Of a DNA stretch of 54,754 bases, positions 34,793 to 42,698 are shown piece after piece. The position numbers were made by a program, and so were the translations under genes. The first letter of the stretch is position 1, and the number at the start of each line of letters is the position of its first letter. This DNA comes from Bacillota bacterium. Lineage in GTDB: Bacteria > Bacillota > Clostridia > Acetivibrionales > DSM-1351. The stretch spans positions 1 through 54,754 of the forward strand of contig JAEZUC010000059.1 in NCBI GenBank assembly GCA_023443515.1. Reading direction: 5' to 3'. Below the pieces are notes generated by a model. It did no database searches. It worked only from the letters and a program-made list of their open reading frames with translations, and had not been told where the DNA came from.

Positions 34793-35374
34793 ATGACATT
34801 TGAAGAAGTAAAGAACTACATTAATGAAAACAAAACTGCCGATGAGGTGAAGACATATCTTCAGGGCTTACTGAGTGTTGAAGGTGTGCAGAAATTCCTC
34901 AGTGAAAATGATGAAGGCAAGAGATGGATAGACTCTGAGCGTGACAAACATTTCAGCAAAGGACTTGAAACATGGAAATTAAATAATCTGCAAAAGGAAA
35001 TTGAAAAAAGGATAAAAGAGCTATACCCGGATGAAACGGAGGAAAAGAAGCAGCTTCGTGAACTCAATGACAAGATTCAGAAGATGGAACAGGAGAAGCA
35101 AAGAGAGGTTTTGAAAAATAAGGCTCTTACAATTGCTTCAGAAAAGAAGCTTCCTATTAATAGGATTATTGATTTGGTTATTGCAAGTGATGAAGAAACT
35201 ACGGTTTCTAATATCGGAAGATTTGAAGAAATATTCGGGGCTTCTGTTCAGACCGCTGTAGAGGATAGATTAAAAGGGAATGGTTATACACCACCTAATA
35301 ATAGTGGTCAGGGTAATCAGCCAAAGAATTTAAATGATGCGTTAAAGAATTATTACAACAATAACAACAAATAG
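34793..35374 (+). CDS. Phage capsid scaffold protein, DUF4355-like
   Basis: 193 residues, acidic and highly helical: an N-terminal helical part, a long coiled coil (70-125, EKRIKELYPDETEEKKQLRE), and a disordered GNGYTPPNNSGQGNQP tail ending in an asparagine run. This matches DUF4355 scaffolds that sit directly before major capsid genes and guide shell assembly without a protease domain. GAGAGGAG precedes the ATG. The capsid gene follows 17 bp downstream. Confidence 0.82.
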   Translation: MTFEEVKNYINENKTADEVKTYLQGLLSVEGVQKFLSENDEGKRWIDSERDKHFSKGLETWKLNNLQKEIEKRIKELYPDETEEKKQLRELNDKIQKMEQEKQREVLKNKALTIASEKKLPINRIIDLVIASDEETTVSNIGRFEEIFGASVQTAVEDRLKGNGYTPPNNSGQGNQPKNLNDALKNYYNNNNK

Positions 35375-35391
35375 AAAAGGAGATTGATTTT

Positions 35392-36372
35392 ATGATTACA
35401 TTAGCACAAGCAAAATTAAACACACAAGACGATATTCAAGCAGGAGTTATAGATGAATTCAGAAAGAGTTCATTCATATTAGACAATATTACATTTGATG
35501 ATGCAGTAACACCAGGTACTAACGGCGCAACACTTACATACGGCTACACCAGACTTATTACTCAGCCAACAGCTTCATTCAGGGCAATTAATGCTGAGTA
35601 CACTCCACAGGAAGTAACAAAACAGAGATATACAACTGAGTTAAAGCCTTTCGGCGGTTCATTCCAGATTGACAGAATTATTGCAAGTACAGGCGGCTTA
35701 GTTGATGAAGTAAACCTTCAGGTTCAGCAAAAGGTAAAGGCAGCAAGAGCCTTGTTCCATGACACCATTATCAATGGTGATTCTGCTGTAGATACAAATT
35801 CCTTTGATGGTTTGAATAAAGCTGTCACTGGCTCAAGTACAGAATTCAATGCAGGAGCATCTGTTGACTTGTCAACTTCAACAGCGGTTGATACCAACTA
35901 CAAGCAGTTTCTTGATTTTTTGGATGAATTCTTATCAAACCTTGATGGAAAGCCATCTTTCTTAGGTGGAAACTCAAAGCTGATTACAAAAATTAAAGCT
36001 GTAGCAAGAAGAGCAGGATATCTTACCCAAAGTGAAGATGCTTTTGGAAGAACTGTTGATGCTTATGACGGGATTGTATTGGTAGATCTTGGAGCAAAGG
36101 CAGGGAGCAATAATCCTGTGGTATCAATAGTAGATACAAGGAAGCCTGATGGTTCTACAGTTATAACAGGATTGACAGACCTTTATGCAGCAACACTTTC
36201 ATTAGACGGATTCCATGCAGTATCCCTTGCAAATCAGGACTTGGTAAAAATATGGCTTCCTGACTTCTCAACATCTGGTGCAGTAAAAAGCGGTGAAGTT
36301 GAAATGGTAGCTGCTGTTGCATTGAAAGCAACCAAGAGTGCAGGAGTATTCAGAAATATAAAGGTATCTTAA
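35392..36372 (+). CDS. Major capsid protein (HK97 fold expected)
   Basis: 326 residues. The N-terminal arm (AQAKLNTQDDIQAGVIDEFR), ITFDDAVTPGTNGATLTYGY, FGGSFQIDRI and a late HAVSLANQDLVKIWLPDFS are typical of clostridial and SPP1-like major capsid proteins. It would form the icosahedral shell. AAAAGGAGATT precedes the ATG. Neighbours (scaffold before, connector genes after) make the call secure. There is no prohead protease gene in the module, in line with a scaffold-only assembly route. Confidence 0.88.
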   Translation: MITLAQAKLNTQDDIQAGVIDEFRKSSFILDNITFDDAVTPGTNGATLTYGYTRLITQPTASFRAINAEYTPQEVTKQRYTTELKPFGGSFQIDRIIASTGGLVDEVNLQVQQKVKAARALFHDTIINGDSAVDTNSFDGLNKAVTGSSTEFNAGASVDLSTSTAVDTNYKQFLDFLDEFLSNLDGKPSFLGGNSKLITKIKAVARRAGYLTQSEDAFGRTVDAYDGIVLVDLGAKAGSNNPVVSIVDTRKPDGSTVITGLTDLYAATLSLDGFHAVSLANQDLVKIWLPDFSTSGAVKSGEVEMVAAVALKATKSAGVFRNIKVS

Positions 36373-36396
36373 TAAATAGACATACAGGAGGCAATT

Positions 36397-36759
36397 ATGG
36401 CTAAGATATACAGCAATAACAAGGAATTCAACGGTATATCAGCCAGCGTGAACTTTGTAAATGGGGTAGGGGTTACTGATGATCCTTACCTCATTTCTTG
36501 GTTTAAAGAGCATGGCTATACAGTTGAAATTGAAATAAAACCTGAAGACATTGAAAACATGACCTACAAGGAACTAACAGAGTATGCAAAGGAAAGAGGC
36601 TTTAATGGAATAGGGTATAAAAAGCCAGAATTAATAAAAGCATTACTGGAACTAGATAACAAAGTGCAGTTCCAACAACAATCACAGCAACTGACACAGA
36701 AACAAGATAATAATGAACAGAGTATTAATAAACAAGTTATTGTGGAAATGGAGGAATAA
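36397..36759 (+). CDS. Small head protein with Rho-N/HeH-like domain
   Basis: 120 residues. The N-terminal part (SASVNFVNGVGVTDDPYLIS) is typical of small proteins encoded right after phage capsid genes. A helix-extended-helix (SAP or Rho-N-like) motif follows (ENMTYKELTEYAKERGF, then YKKPELIKALLEL), which may touch DNA. The C-terminus is a glutamine-rich tail. AGGAGG precedes the ATG. It probably decorates or stabilises the head; its exact role is unknown. Confidence 0.75.
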   Translation: MAKIYSNNKEFNGISASVNFVNGVGVTDDPYLISWFKEHGYTVEIEIKPEDIENMTYKELTEYAKERGFNGIGYKKPELIKALLELDNKVQFQQQSQQLTQKQDNNEQSINKQVIVEMEE

Positions 36760-36762
36760 CCC

Positions 36763-37062
36763 ATGTTGGAACTAATGAAGCTTTTACTTGGAATTCAGCC
36801 CACTGATAATTCTTTGGATGAAGTTCTGAATATTTTTATTACAAAAGCAACCGCTATAATTATTGGGTATTGTAATGTAGATATTCTTCCTGCTAATTAT
36901 AACAGTGTTGTGGCACAATATGTTGTTTATCTGTATAAGAACAGGGACTCTGAAGGATTAACACAAAAAACTGAAGGAGAAAAAAGTGTTGTATATGAGG
37001 GGGCAATTCCAGAGTCAATAAAGCTTCAGCTTCCGCTTCCAAGGATAAAGGTGGTGGGCTAA
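36763..37062 (+). CDS. Head-tail connector protein (gp6/gp15-like adaptor)
   Basis: 99 residues. It matches the short helical phage connector family: an N-terminal LLGIQPTDNSLDEVLNIFI, AIIIGYCNVDILPANYNSVV, then YVVYLYKNR and a C-terminal PRIKV. Such adaptors form a ring under the portal. It starts 3 bp after the previous stop and its TAA overlaps the next start (TAATG), so translation of the three genes is coupled. Confidence 0.8.
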   Translation: MLELMKLLLGIQPTDNSLDEVLNIFITKATAIIIGYCNVDILPANYNSVVAQYVVYLYKNRDSEGLTQKTEGEKSVVYEGAIPESIKLQLPLPRIKVVG

Positions 37063-37337
37063 TGTTTTATGATACAAAGCTCGAAATATATGACACGCCT
37101 GAAACACAAAGCATAAAAACAGTCTATGCAGATTTCCAGCCATATTCTGGAACTGTGAATTTTAATTATGGATTATCTCTCGAAATATCAAACAAAGTAT
37201 TCTGTGATAATGATAATGTTATAAATGAAAACTCATATTTTAAAATATTAGACCAATGGTATAAGGTTCTTGATATCAAGAAATGGAGCGACCACATGGA
37301 GGTTTATCTCTATAGGTGTAAAAGGGTGGTGGCTTGA
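37062..37337 (+). CDS. Head-closure protein (SPP1 gp16-like)
   Basis: 91 residues, beta-rich: an N-terminal DTKLEIYDTP, a central VNFNYGLSLEISNKVFCDND and a late YFKILDQWYKVLDIKKWSDH with final beta strands. This is the pattern of stopper proteins that close the filled head and form the docking surface for a tail. It overlaps its upstream neighbour by one base and the next gene by one base. In a complete siphophage a tail-completion and tail-tube gene would come soon after; here they do not. Confidence 0.72.
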   Translation: MFYDTKLEIYDTPETQSIKTVYADFQPYSGTVNFNYGLSLEISNKVFCDNDNVINENSYFKILDQWYKVLDIKKWSDHMEVYLYRCKRVVA

Positions 37338-38473
37338 TGGAGAAAACCATTGATGAAATTATAGACTTTTTCTTATTTGAAAAAGGTGAGAGTATACTCG
37401 TTAATGATATCAGCATAAAAGCTGTAATACTTGATGCTGTAGAGAAAATTAATGAGTACGAGAATAAAATTATTAACTGTAAATATGAAATCCAAACAGG
37501 GGATATTATTGAATACAGAAACGGAAAATATATAATTGAAAGCCAGATTGTTAAAAACCAAAACTCATATACTGCAAGAATGAGAAAATGCGAGTATAAG
37601 GTGGCATTTAACTGGTCTGGAATTGTTAAGTGGTTTGACTGCATAATTGAATCAAAGACAGTAGATGTAGATTCAAACAGATATATTTCTTACCCTGTAA
37701 ACAGAATAAAAATATCCCTGAAAAGTAACGAAGCTTCCAATAAAATAGACATAAATATGCGATGTATAAACACAGGAAGAGCGTGGAAAGTAGTAGGACT
37801 GGATAAGACAAGAAGCGGTTTAATTAGCCTGATATGCGATTTAGACTGCATTAGTGAAAAGGATAATGCCAAATTAGAAATAGCTAACTACTATTCCTAT
37901 ATTTATACGCTCTCAATATATAATGGAGATACTGTACAAATTAATCCAAATAATACTGTTCAATTACATTCAGTATTGAAATTAAATGATAGAACTGTAG
38001 AAAGTCCGACAATACTCTATTCTTCATCAAATATTGATATTGCCGGAATTGATGCAAATGGATTGATTACAGCAAATGCTCTAGGAAGCTGTACTATAGC
38101 TGCAAAGTGGGCAGAAAATGCTGAAATATTTGATACCACAACAATAAATGTAATTGACCAACCTGTAGTGGAAACATATACTTTGGAGCTTATTGGAAAT
38201 AGAGAGCCTGATACTGAGATAACAATTAGCGAAATTAAAACCTATACTTGTATAAAGAGAAGCAGTAATGGAACAACTGTAGATGGTGAATTTGATTTTT
38301 CAATAATAGCAGGAACGACACCTAATACAAAATATACATTTACAGTATTAAACGATACTCAATGCAGTATTAAAGGTAACGGTTATCCATATTGTATTAC
38401 ACTTAGAGCACAAGATATGCAAAACAGTAATTTATATATTGAAAAGTCTATAAGGCTCAAAGGTTCTTTTTAA
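37337..38473 (+). CDS. Structural protein with bacterial Ig-like (BIG2) domain
   Basis: 378 residues. The N-terminal 130 residues (IEYRNGKYIIESQIVKNQNS) are not assigned. Residues 195-275 look like a BIG2 Ig-like domain (VQINPNNTVQLHSVLKLNDR and SSSNIDIAGIDANGLITANA). The C-terminal 100 residues are beta-rich. BIG2 domains on phage particles bind sugars or decorate heads and tails. ATG 37337 overlaps the previous stop (TGATG). It is the last structural gene and ends at a terminator, so in this particle it may be a head decoration or the neck part that meets a tail. Confidence 0.65.
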   Translation: MEKTIDEIIDFFLFEKGESILVNDISIKAVILDAVEKINEYENKIINCKYEIQTGDIIEYRNGKYIIESQIVKNQNSYTARMRKCEYKVAFNWSGIVKWFDCIIESKTVDVDSNRYISYPVNRIKISLKSNEASNKIDINMRCINTGRAWKVVGLDKTRSGLISLICDLDCISEKDNAKLEIANYYSYIYTLSIYNGDTVQINPNNTVQLHSVLKLNDRTVESPTILYSSSNIDIAGIDANGLITANALGSCTIAAKWAENAEIFDTTTINVIDQPVVETYTLELIGNREPDTEITISEIKTYTCIKRSSNGTTVDGEFDFSIIAGTTPNTKYTFTVLNDTQCSIKGNGYPYCITLRAQDMQNSNLYIEKSIRLKGSF

Positions 38474-38509
38474 AATTAATAATAGAAATGTAACTATATC
38501 AACCAACGG

Positions 38510-38540
38510 GAACAGGGATAAAACCTTGTTCTCTTTTTAT
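38510..38540 (+). terminator. Terminator at the end of the head module
   Basis: GAACAGGG (38510-38517) pairs with CCTTGTTC (38524-38531) with one G-T pair, followed by TCTTTTT. It closes the structural operon. Confidence 0.8.
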
Positions 38541-38558
38541 ATTTAAAGGAGACATTCA

Positions 38559-38687
38559 ATGATAGAAAATATAAATCACCCAAGAATTAAATCAGTAACA
38601 CATACCTTCACTGGAAAAGAAGAGTGGGAGCAAGTGCTTCAAAAAATAATAATAAACTACCTCAAAGATGCTAAAAGACTTGATTAG
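38559..38687 (+). CDS. 42-residue protein upstream of the serine recombinase
   Basis: ATG 38559 with AAAGGAGA 6 bp upstream opens a 42-codon frame (MIENINHPRIKSVTHTFTGK, then EEWEQVLQKIIINYLKDAKR and a short end). The composition is protein-like with one amphipathic helix. It ends 86 bp before the recombinase. It could be a small accessory or directionality factor for that enzyme, but I have no motif to prove it. Confidence 0.55.
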   Translation: MIENINHPRIKSVTHTFTGKEEWEQVLQKIIINYLKDAKRLD

Positions 38688-38772
38688 AGGGCCATAGAAT
38701 TTTATCATGTGACTGACAAAGAAGTAACGCCAATAGGCTGTTACTACAATAAAACGAGGAGGCTTATTAATT

Positions 38773-40371
38773 ATGAGAGCATATGGATATGTAAGAATTT
38801 CCAGAGATGAAGACGGAAAGAAGGAAAGCATTGAAACACAGAAAAAGGTTGTAATAGATTTTGCAAAACAGAACGGAGTAGAGCTAATTGACATCTTTGA
38901 GGATAACAATGTTAGTGGATATACCTTTGAAAGGGATGGACTTAATAATCTTAAGGAATTGATAGAGAGTGGTAAAGTCGACGCACTCTTTGCCAAGGAC
39001 TTATCAAGAATCGGAAGGCACAATGCCAAGGTACTTCTCTTCCTTGATTACCTTGATGATAAAAATGTAAGGCTAATGCTTAAAAGCGACAATTACGACA
39101 GCGAAAGTGATGATGATACTATGCTCGGAATAAAAGCATGGTACAATGAAATGTATCTGAAGGACTTGAGCAAAAAGATTACAGCTAACATAAGACAGAA
39201 GCAAAAGGAAGGACTAGTCATAGTTCAGCATTATGGATATATGAAAGACCCACAGGATAAAAACAAACTCATAATAGATGACGAAGTAACTGACACCATT
39301 AAAATGATTTTCAGAATGTACCTTGAAGGGTACGGATGCAACAAGATAGCACATTATCTCAATAACAACGGATATGGAACACCATCCGTACATAAAATGA
39401 AAAAGTTCGGCTTTGGATGGAAACCCAACTGGACACAAAAGGATTTATGGTATGCAACCAGCGTTAAAAGGATTCTCAGAAATGATGCATATATAGGAAC
39501 TCTAAGGTGTGGTGTAACGAAGGTGTCCAAGATGAAGGGTAAAAAAGTAAAAGTTCCAGAAGAAGAACAATTTGTACATGAGAATTTTATGCTAGCAATA
39601 ATTAATAAAGAAGATTTCGATATGGTTCAGGAATTGTTTGACAGAAGGGTAGAGGAAAAGGTCAGGGCAAAGAACCAGAAAATACATAAGTATGCCGGAA
39701 TACTAAAATGTGCCGACTGCGGAAAAGGATTTGTAGCCAGAAGCAGAAAGACAGAATCAAAGGGAAACACAATTACATATGTTTGTTCAACATTTCATAA
39801 GTTTGGTTCGCAATTCTGTACAGGACACAGAATCATGGAAGAAGATATTGATGAAATAGTTCTCCAGCAAATAAAAATGTTACTTTATAGTTCAACTCTA
39901 AGACTAGACGAAATTGATAAAAACATTAAAGATAGGCTTAATAAAAAGAAGGACTATGAAAAACAGTCGGAGCAGATAAGAATACGAATTCACAAAAAGG
40001 AAGAAGAAATAAAGGGATATTCAAGACAGTTGGCTCAAGGCTTTATAAATGAAAAACTCTTCCTAGAATTATCAGCGGATGCAAACAAAGAGCTTGATAA
40101 GCTGCAAGAACACCTTAATCAATTAGAAAAGCTATCAGAATCAAGTCAATATGAAAAAGAAAAAATAATCAAATCTATAGATATTCTTCAGGAACTAATC
40201 AATGAGAAATCTCTTACAAATACCAACATTTCAATGCTTATAGATAAAATAATAGTAAAGGAAACCGATGAAATAGGGGAGTATAACAGACCTAAGCTGG
40301 ATATAGAAGTGGTCTGGAATACTCCTTATTTGAATATTGGAATAACTGAGGGGTTGGAGGAGGCGGTTTAA
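38773..40371 (+). CDS. Large serine recombinase
   Basis: 532 residues. N-terminal resolvase domain with catalytic serine S10 (YVRISRDE) and the arginine motif DLSRIGR, a recombinase domain (160-270, GYGCNKIAHYLNNNGYGTP) and a zinc ribbon (CADCGKGF...C...C). A long coiled coil follows (390-480). Such enzymes carry out one-way integration between short unlike att sites. All catalytic parts look intact. It is the recombinase nearest an element end (870 bp from attR), but the 61-bp identical repeat in a tRNA is more typical of tyrosine integrases. AGGAGG precedes the ATG at 38773. Confidence 0.93.
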   Translation: MRAYGYVRISRDEDGKKESIETQKKVVIDFAKQNGVELIDIFEDNNVSGYTFERDGLNNLKELIESGKVDALFAKDLSRIGRHNAKVLLFLDYLDDKNVRLMLKSDNYDSESDDDTMLGIKAWYNEMYLKDLSKKITANIRQKQKEGLVIVQHYGYMKDPQDKNKLIIDDEVTDTIKMIFRMYLEGYGCNKIAHYLNNNGYGTPSVHKMKKFGFGWKPNWTQKDLWYATSVKRILRNDAYIGTLRCGVTKVSKMKGKKVKVPEEEQFVHENFMLAIINKEDFDMVQELFDRRVEEKVRAKNQKIHKYAGILKCADCGKGFVARSRKTESKGNTITYVCSTFHKFGSQFCTGHRIMEEDIDEIVLQQIKMLLYSSTLRLDEIDKNIKDRLNKKKDYEKQSEQIRIRIHKKEEEIKGYSRQLAQGFINEKLFLELSADANKELDKLQEHLNQLEKLSESSQYEKEKIIKSIDILQELINEKSLTNTNISMLIDKIIVKETDEIGEYNRPKLDIEVVWNTPYLNIGITEGLEEAV

Positions 40372-40443
40372 GTATATTTAGGTCGCTTTATTCCTTATTT
40401 ATTGGGACTTAAAGTATACTTGATGTCTAATAGATGAAATTAC

Positions 40444-40472
40444 TTGACTTGGTGGTTTCCAAAATATAACAT
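40444..40472 (+). promoter_or_regulatory. Possible promoter of the VanZ-like gene
   Basis: TTGACT (40444-40449) and TAACAT (40467-40472) are 17 bp apart, 45 bp before the start. The -10 box is weak. Confidence 0.35.
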
Positions 40473-40517
40473 TAGAGTGTGAGGTTGGCATATAATTGAG
40501 CCAAGGAGGGTTATTAA

Positions 40518-41135
40518 TTGATACATGGAATTAGTCTTAAAAAAGAGATTTTGTTTATTCTTGGTATTACTGTATGGATATTAGCAAGAGTGATAATTAC
40601 TGTTATTAAAAAGAAAAAGAAAGTAAAATTAAATTTGGTAAAAGAGATAATGTTAGGAATACTGATGCTATATTTATTTGCATTAGTGGGGGTTACGCTT
40701 TTTCCAATTGATATAAATTGGGGTGACAGAGTATTTCTTCCTACTTCCATTTATATTAATTACATTCCAGTTGTTTCGACAATTCAATCTATATATGCAT
40801 TGACAAACAGTTCATTTTCAATTGGTTTTGCGTTGAACTTATTAATAATGAATATCGGGGGTAATTTAATTTTATTAACACCATTAAGTATTTTACTTCC
40901 AATGATATGGAATAAGTGTAAGCAATTTAAATATTGTTTTTTATATTGCTTTTTAACATCCTTTTTAATAGAAGCATTGCAATTAGTTGAGAATATTTTC
41001 GGAGTAGGTAGGGGTAGAGTTACTGATATTGATGACTTAATTTTAAATTCTATTGGGGCTGTTATTGGATACTTCATTTACAAATTAATAATAGCAAAAT
41101 ATACCCTTGCTTATGGAAAACGTATCGAATCATAA
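40518..41135 (+). CDS. VanZ-like membrane protein
   Basis: 205 residues with four to five membrane helices. The VanZ signature is present: GNLILLTPLSILLP, SFLIEALQLV, and GRGRVTDIDDLILNSIGAVI. Some VanZ proteins raise resistance to teicoplanin or other lipoglycopeptides; most chromosomal ones are untested. The start is a TTG at 40518, 7 bp after GGAGGG. It is the last gene of the element, with its own possible promoter, and is likely cargo that alters the host envelope. It ends about 80 bp before a bidirectional hairpin at the right junction. Confidence 0.85.
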   Translation: MIHGISLKKEILFILGITVWILARVIITVIKKKKKVKLNLVKEIMLGILMLYLFALVGVTLFPIDINWGDRVFLPTSIYINYIPVVSTIQSIYALTNSSFSIGFALNLLIMNIGGNLILLTPLSILLPMIWNKCKQFKYCFLYCFLTSFLIEALQLVENIFGVGRGRVTDIDDLILNSIGAVIGYFIYKLIIAKYTLAYGKRIES

Positions 41136-41210
41136 GGATATATTTTGCTGTATATCTTATGGTTATGAGTTCTTTATATTATTTGCATGGTTAAAGAAAT
41201 TATAAATAAG

Positions 41211-41245
41211 TACAAAAAAACTACTGAATCAAATCCAGTAGTTTT
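41211..41245. terminator. Element-borne bidirectional terminator serving tRNA-Leu and the VanZ-like gene
   Basis: AAAACTACTG (41217-41226) and CAGTAGTTTT (41236-41245) pair perfectly. Minus-strand reading gives a run of T after the stem, just 3' of the tRNA. Most of the hairpin lies outside the 61-bp repeat, so the element brought a substitute for the terminator it displaced to 2541-2574. Confidence 0.85.
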
Positions 41246-41300
41246 CTTTTTGGTGCGGACGGTGGGACTTGAACCCACACGGTCTCCCATACGCCCCTCA
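41240..41300. repeat. attR: right copy of the 61-bp integration repeat
   Basis: Identical to 2569-2629 over 61 bases. It supplies the 3' 50 nt of the intact tRNA-Leu; the adjoining 5' 33 nt at 41301-41333 are chromosomal. Confidence 0.95.
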
Positions 41301-41333
41301 AACGTACGCGTCTGCCAGTTCCGCCACGACCGC
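41251..41333 (-). tRNA. tRNA-Leu, anticodon GAG
   Basis: 83 nt including an encoded CCA. The acceptor stem GCGGTCG/CGTCCGC has one U-U mismatch. The anticodon arm TACGT-TTGAGGG-GCGTA places GAG at positions 34-36. A class II variable arm is present, and the T arm is GTGGG-TTCAAGT-CCCAC. The 5' third is chromosomal; the 3' part is the att repeat. It should be functional: its own promoter lies upstream and a terminator downstream. Confidence 0.93.
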
Positions 41334-41384
41334 ATCTATTAAGTTTCTGTGTTTTCGCTTCCGCATTCCGCATCAGCAAGTATG

Positions 41385-41413
41385 ATTATACTAGCTACCA
41401 TTAACGTTGTCAA
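41385..41413 (-). promoter_or_regulatory. Consensus promoter of tRNA-Leu
   Basis: On the minus strand TTGACA (41413-41408) and TATAAT (41390-41385) are perfect and separated by exactly 17 bp. They lie about 52 bp before the tRNA 5' end. Confidence 0.88.
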
Positions 41414-41556
41414 TACAATAATTTAAAAAAATTTATAAATAATATTACCATAATATAATGTAAATAAATTATTTATTTTGGACGAAATGTGTTGAAGTGA
41501 AATGCTACGGCTGGTACAATACTATTTAATGACACAAATAAAAAGGAGAGTTATAC

Positions 41557-42447
41557 GTGGGTCTATTTAGCGCAAATTATAATAAACCAGGGCCTGGGGT
41601 TGAAAAAGACGCGCCTCCAAAACCGCGATTTTTTATATTTTTTGAGGTATTAAAAAGGAAGTTTTGGCATCTTATAAGAGTTAATTTCTTATATGTTCTA
41701 TGCAATATACCTGCCTTGGTGTTGGCATTTGCTGTTTCCTCGGTTTATATGCAGAAAATCAATATAGATAATGGAGGATTCAGTGATCTTTATATCAGGG
41801 TGTTTGTTGCTGTTATAATGATGTTTTTGTCTGTAATAACAATCGGACCTGTACAAGCTGGTTTCACTTATATTTTGAGAAACTATTCAAGAGAAGAACA
41901 TGCATTTATATGGTGGGATTTTAAGGACAATTTTATTAAGAACTTTAAGCAGGGCATGATTATCACCGGTATAGATTTAGTAGTTATGTATATTCTTGGT
42001 ATAGCATTGAATTTCTATATTAATTACAAGGGATTTTTATCAATAGCAGCTTCAGCCTTTGTATTTCTGTCCATTGTTATATTTTGTATAATGCACTTAT
42101 ATTTATATCCGATGTTGGTAACGGTAAAATTAAGCATAAAAAATCTTTATAAGAATGCATTTATATTCTCAATATTAAAACTACTGCCCAACATACTGTT
42201 TTTTGTCTTAAACATTTTGATAGCATATGCAACTTTTTACAATCCTATCATAGGAGTAATTTTATATTTATTAATAATTCCTAGCTTTATTGGTTTAATG
42301 AACAATTTCTTTGTTAACCCAACAATAAAGAAGTATGTTGTGGATCCTTTGCAGCCGGCAGACGGGAAAAATGATGAGGATGAAGAAGACACCGATGACG
42401 ACAGCGGTGAAAGTTTTTATAAGAAAGAACTGCCTGAAGGAAAATAA
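41557..42447 (+). CDS. DUF624 (YesL-like) membrane protein
   Basis: 296 residues with about five or six membrane helices. Typical DUF624 features: an N-terminal FFEVLKRKFWHLIRVNFLYV, a mid GPVQAGFTYILRNYSREEHA and a FKDNFIKNFKQG segment. The C-terminus is very acidic (NDEDEEDTDDDSGE). Members often sit near sugar-uptake genes; the role is unknown. The start is GTG 41557 with AAGGAGA 8 bp upstream. It is the first chromosomal gene after the element and ends at a strong terminator. Confidence 0.85.
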   Translation: MGLFSANYNKPGPGVEKDAPPKPRFFIFFEVLKRKFWHLIRVNFLYVLCNIPALVLAFAVSSVYMQKINIDNGGFSDLYIRVFVAVIMMFLSVITIGPVQAGFTYILRNYSREEHAFIWWDFKDNFIKNFKQGMIITGIDLVVMYILGIALNFYINYKGFLSIAASAFVFLSIVIFCIMHLYLYPMLVTVKLSIKNLYKNAFIFSILKLLPNILFFVLNILIAYATFYNPIIGVILYLLIIPSFIGLMNNFFVNPTIKKYVVDPLQPADGKNDEDEEDTDDDSGESFYKKELPEGK

Positions 42448-42465
42448 TAAAAGAACAAAAAAGAG

Positions 42466-42501
42466 CAATATGCAGAACTAATTTTGCATATTGTTTTTTT
42501 T
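42466..42501 (+). terminator. Intrinsic terminator
   Basis: CAATATGCA (42466-42474) pairs with TGCATATTG (42485-42493), followed by a run of eight T. Confidence 0.88.
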
Positions 42502-42698
42502 GTACAAGTAATAAATTTTTATCACAGTCCCGCAATGCCTTGACATTTTAGAGGAAATATTGCATAATAACTAAGCAACTGAATATTTTTTAATTGAAAA
42601 CGACACATGTGGTGCTTTGCACGTAAATCTGATTACGGTACAAAGTATTTACAATGTGTTTTTTTTATTGCCAAAAATCATTAAGAAAGGGAGTCTTT

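Larger units (their letters stand above)
2569..41300. mobile_element. 38.7-kb integrated element: head-only prophage or capsid-forming satellite with a type I R-M island
   Basis: The element is bounded by the perfect 61-bp repeat within tRNA-Leu; the distance between copies is 38,671 bp. It holds a defence/cargo zone (2.8-16 kb), a replication zone with a YonO/QDE-1-type RNA polymerase, SF3 helicase and candidate origin (16-27 kb), terminase, portal and capsid genes (27-38.5 kb), two site-specific recombinases (tyrosine type at 28201, serine type at 38773) and a VanZ-like gene. Nearly all genes point rightward. No tail or lysis genes were found. The outer boundaries are certain from sequence; the biological class is inferred. 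Confidence 0.92.

Noticed and set aside
40518..41135. VanZ-like gene as evidence of glycopeptide resistance
   Set aside because: There are no vanHAX or vanRS genes. Most VanZ-family proteins are not proven resistance factors, so only the family is called.
2569..41300. Conjugative element (ICE) rather than phage-like
   Set aside because: No relaxase, coupling protein or type IV secretion genes were found, while terminase, portal and capsid genes are clear.
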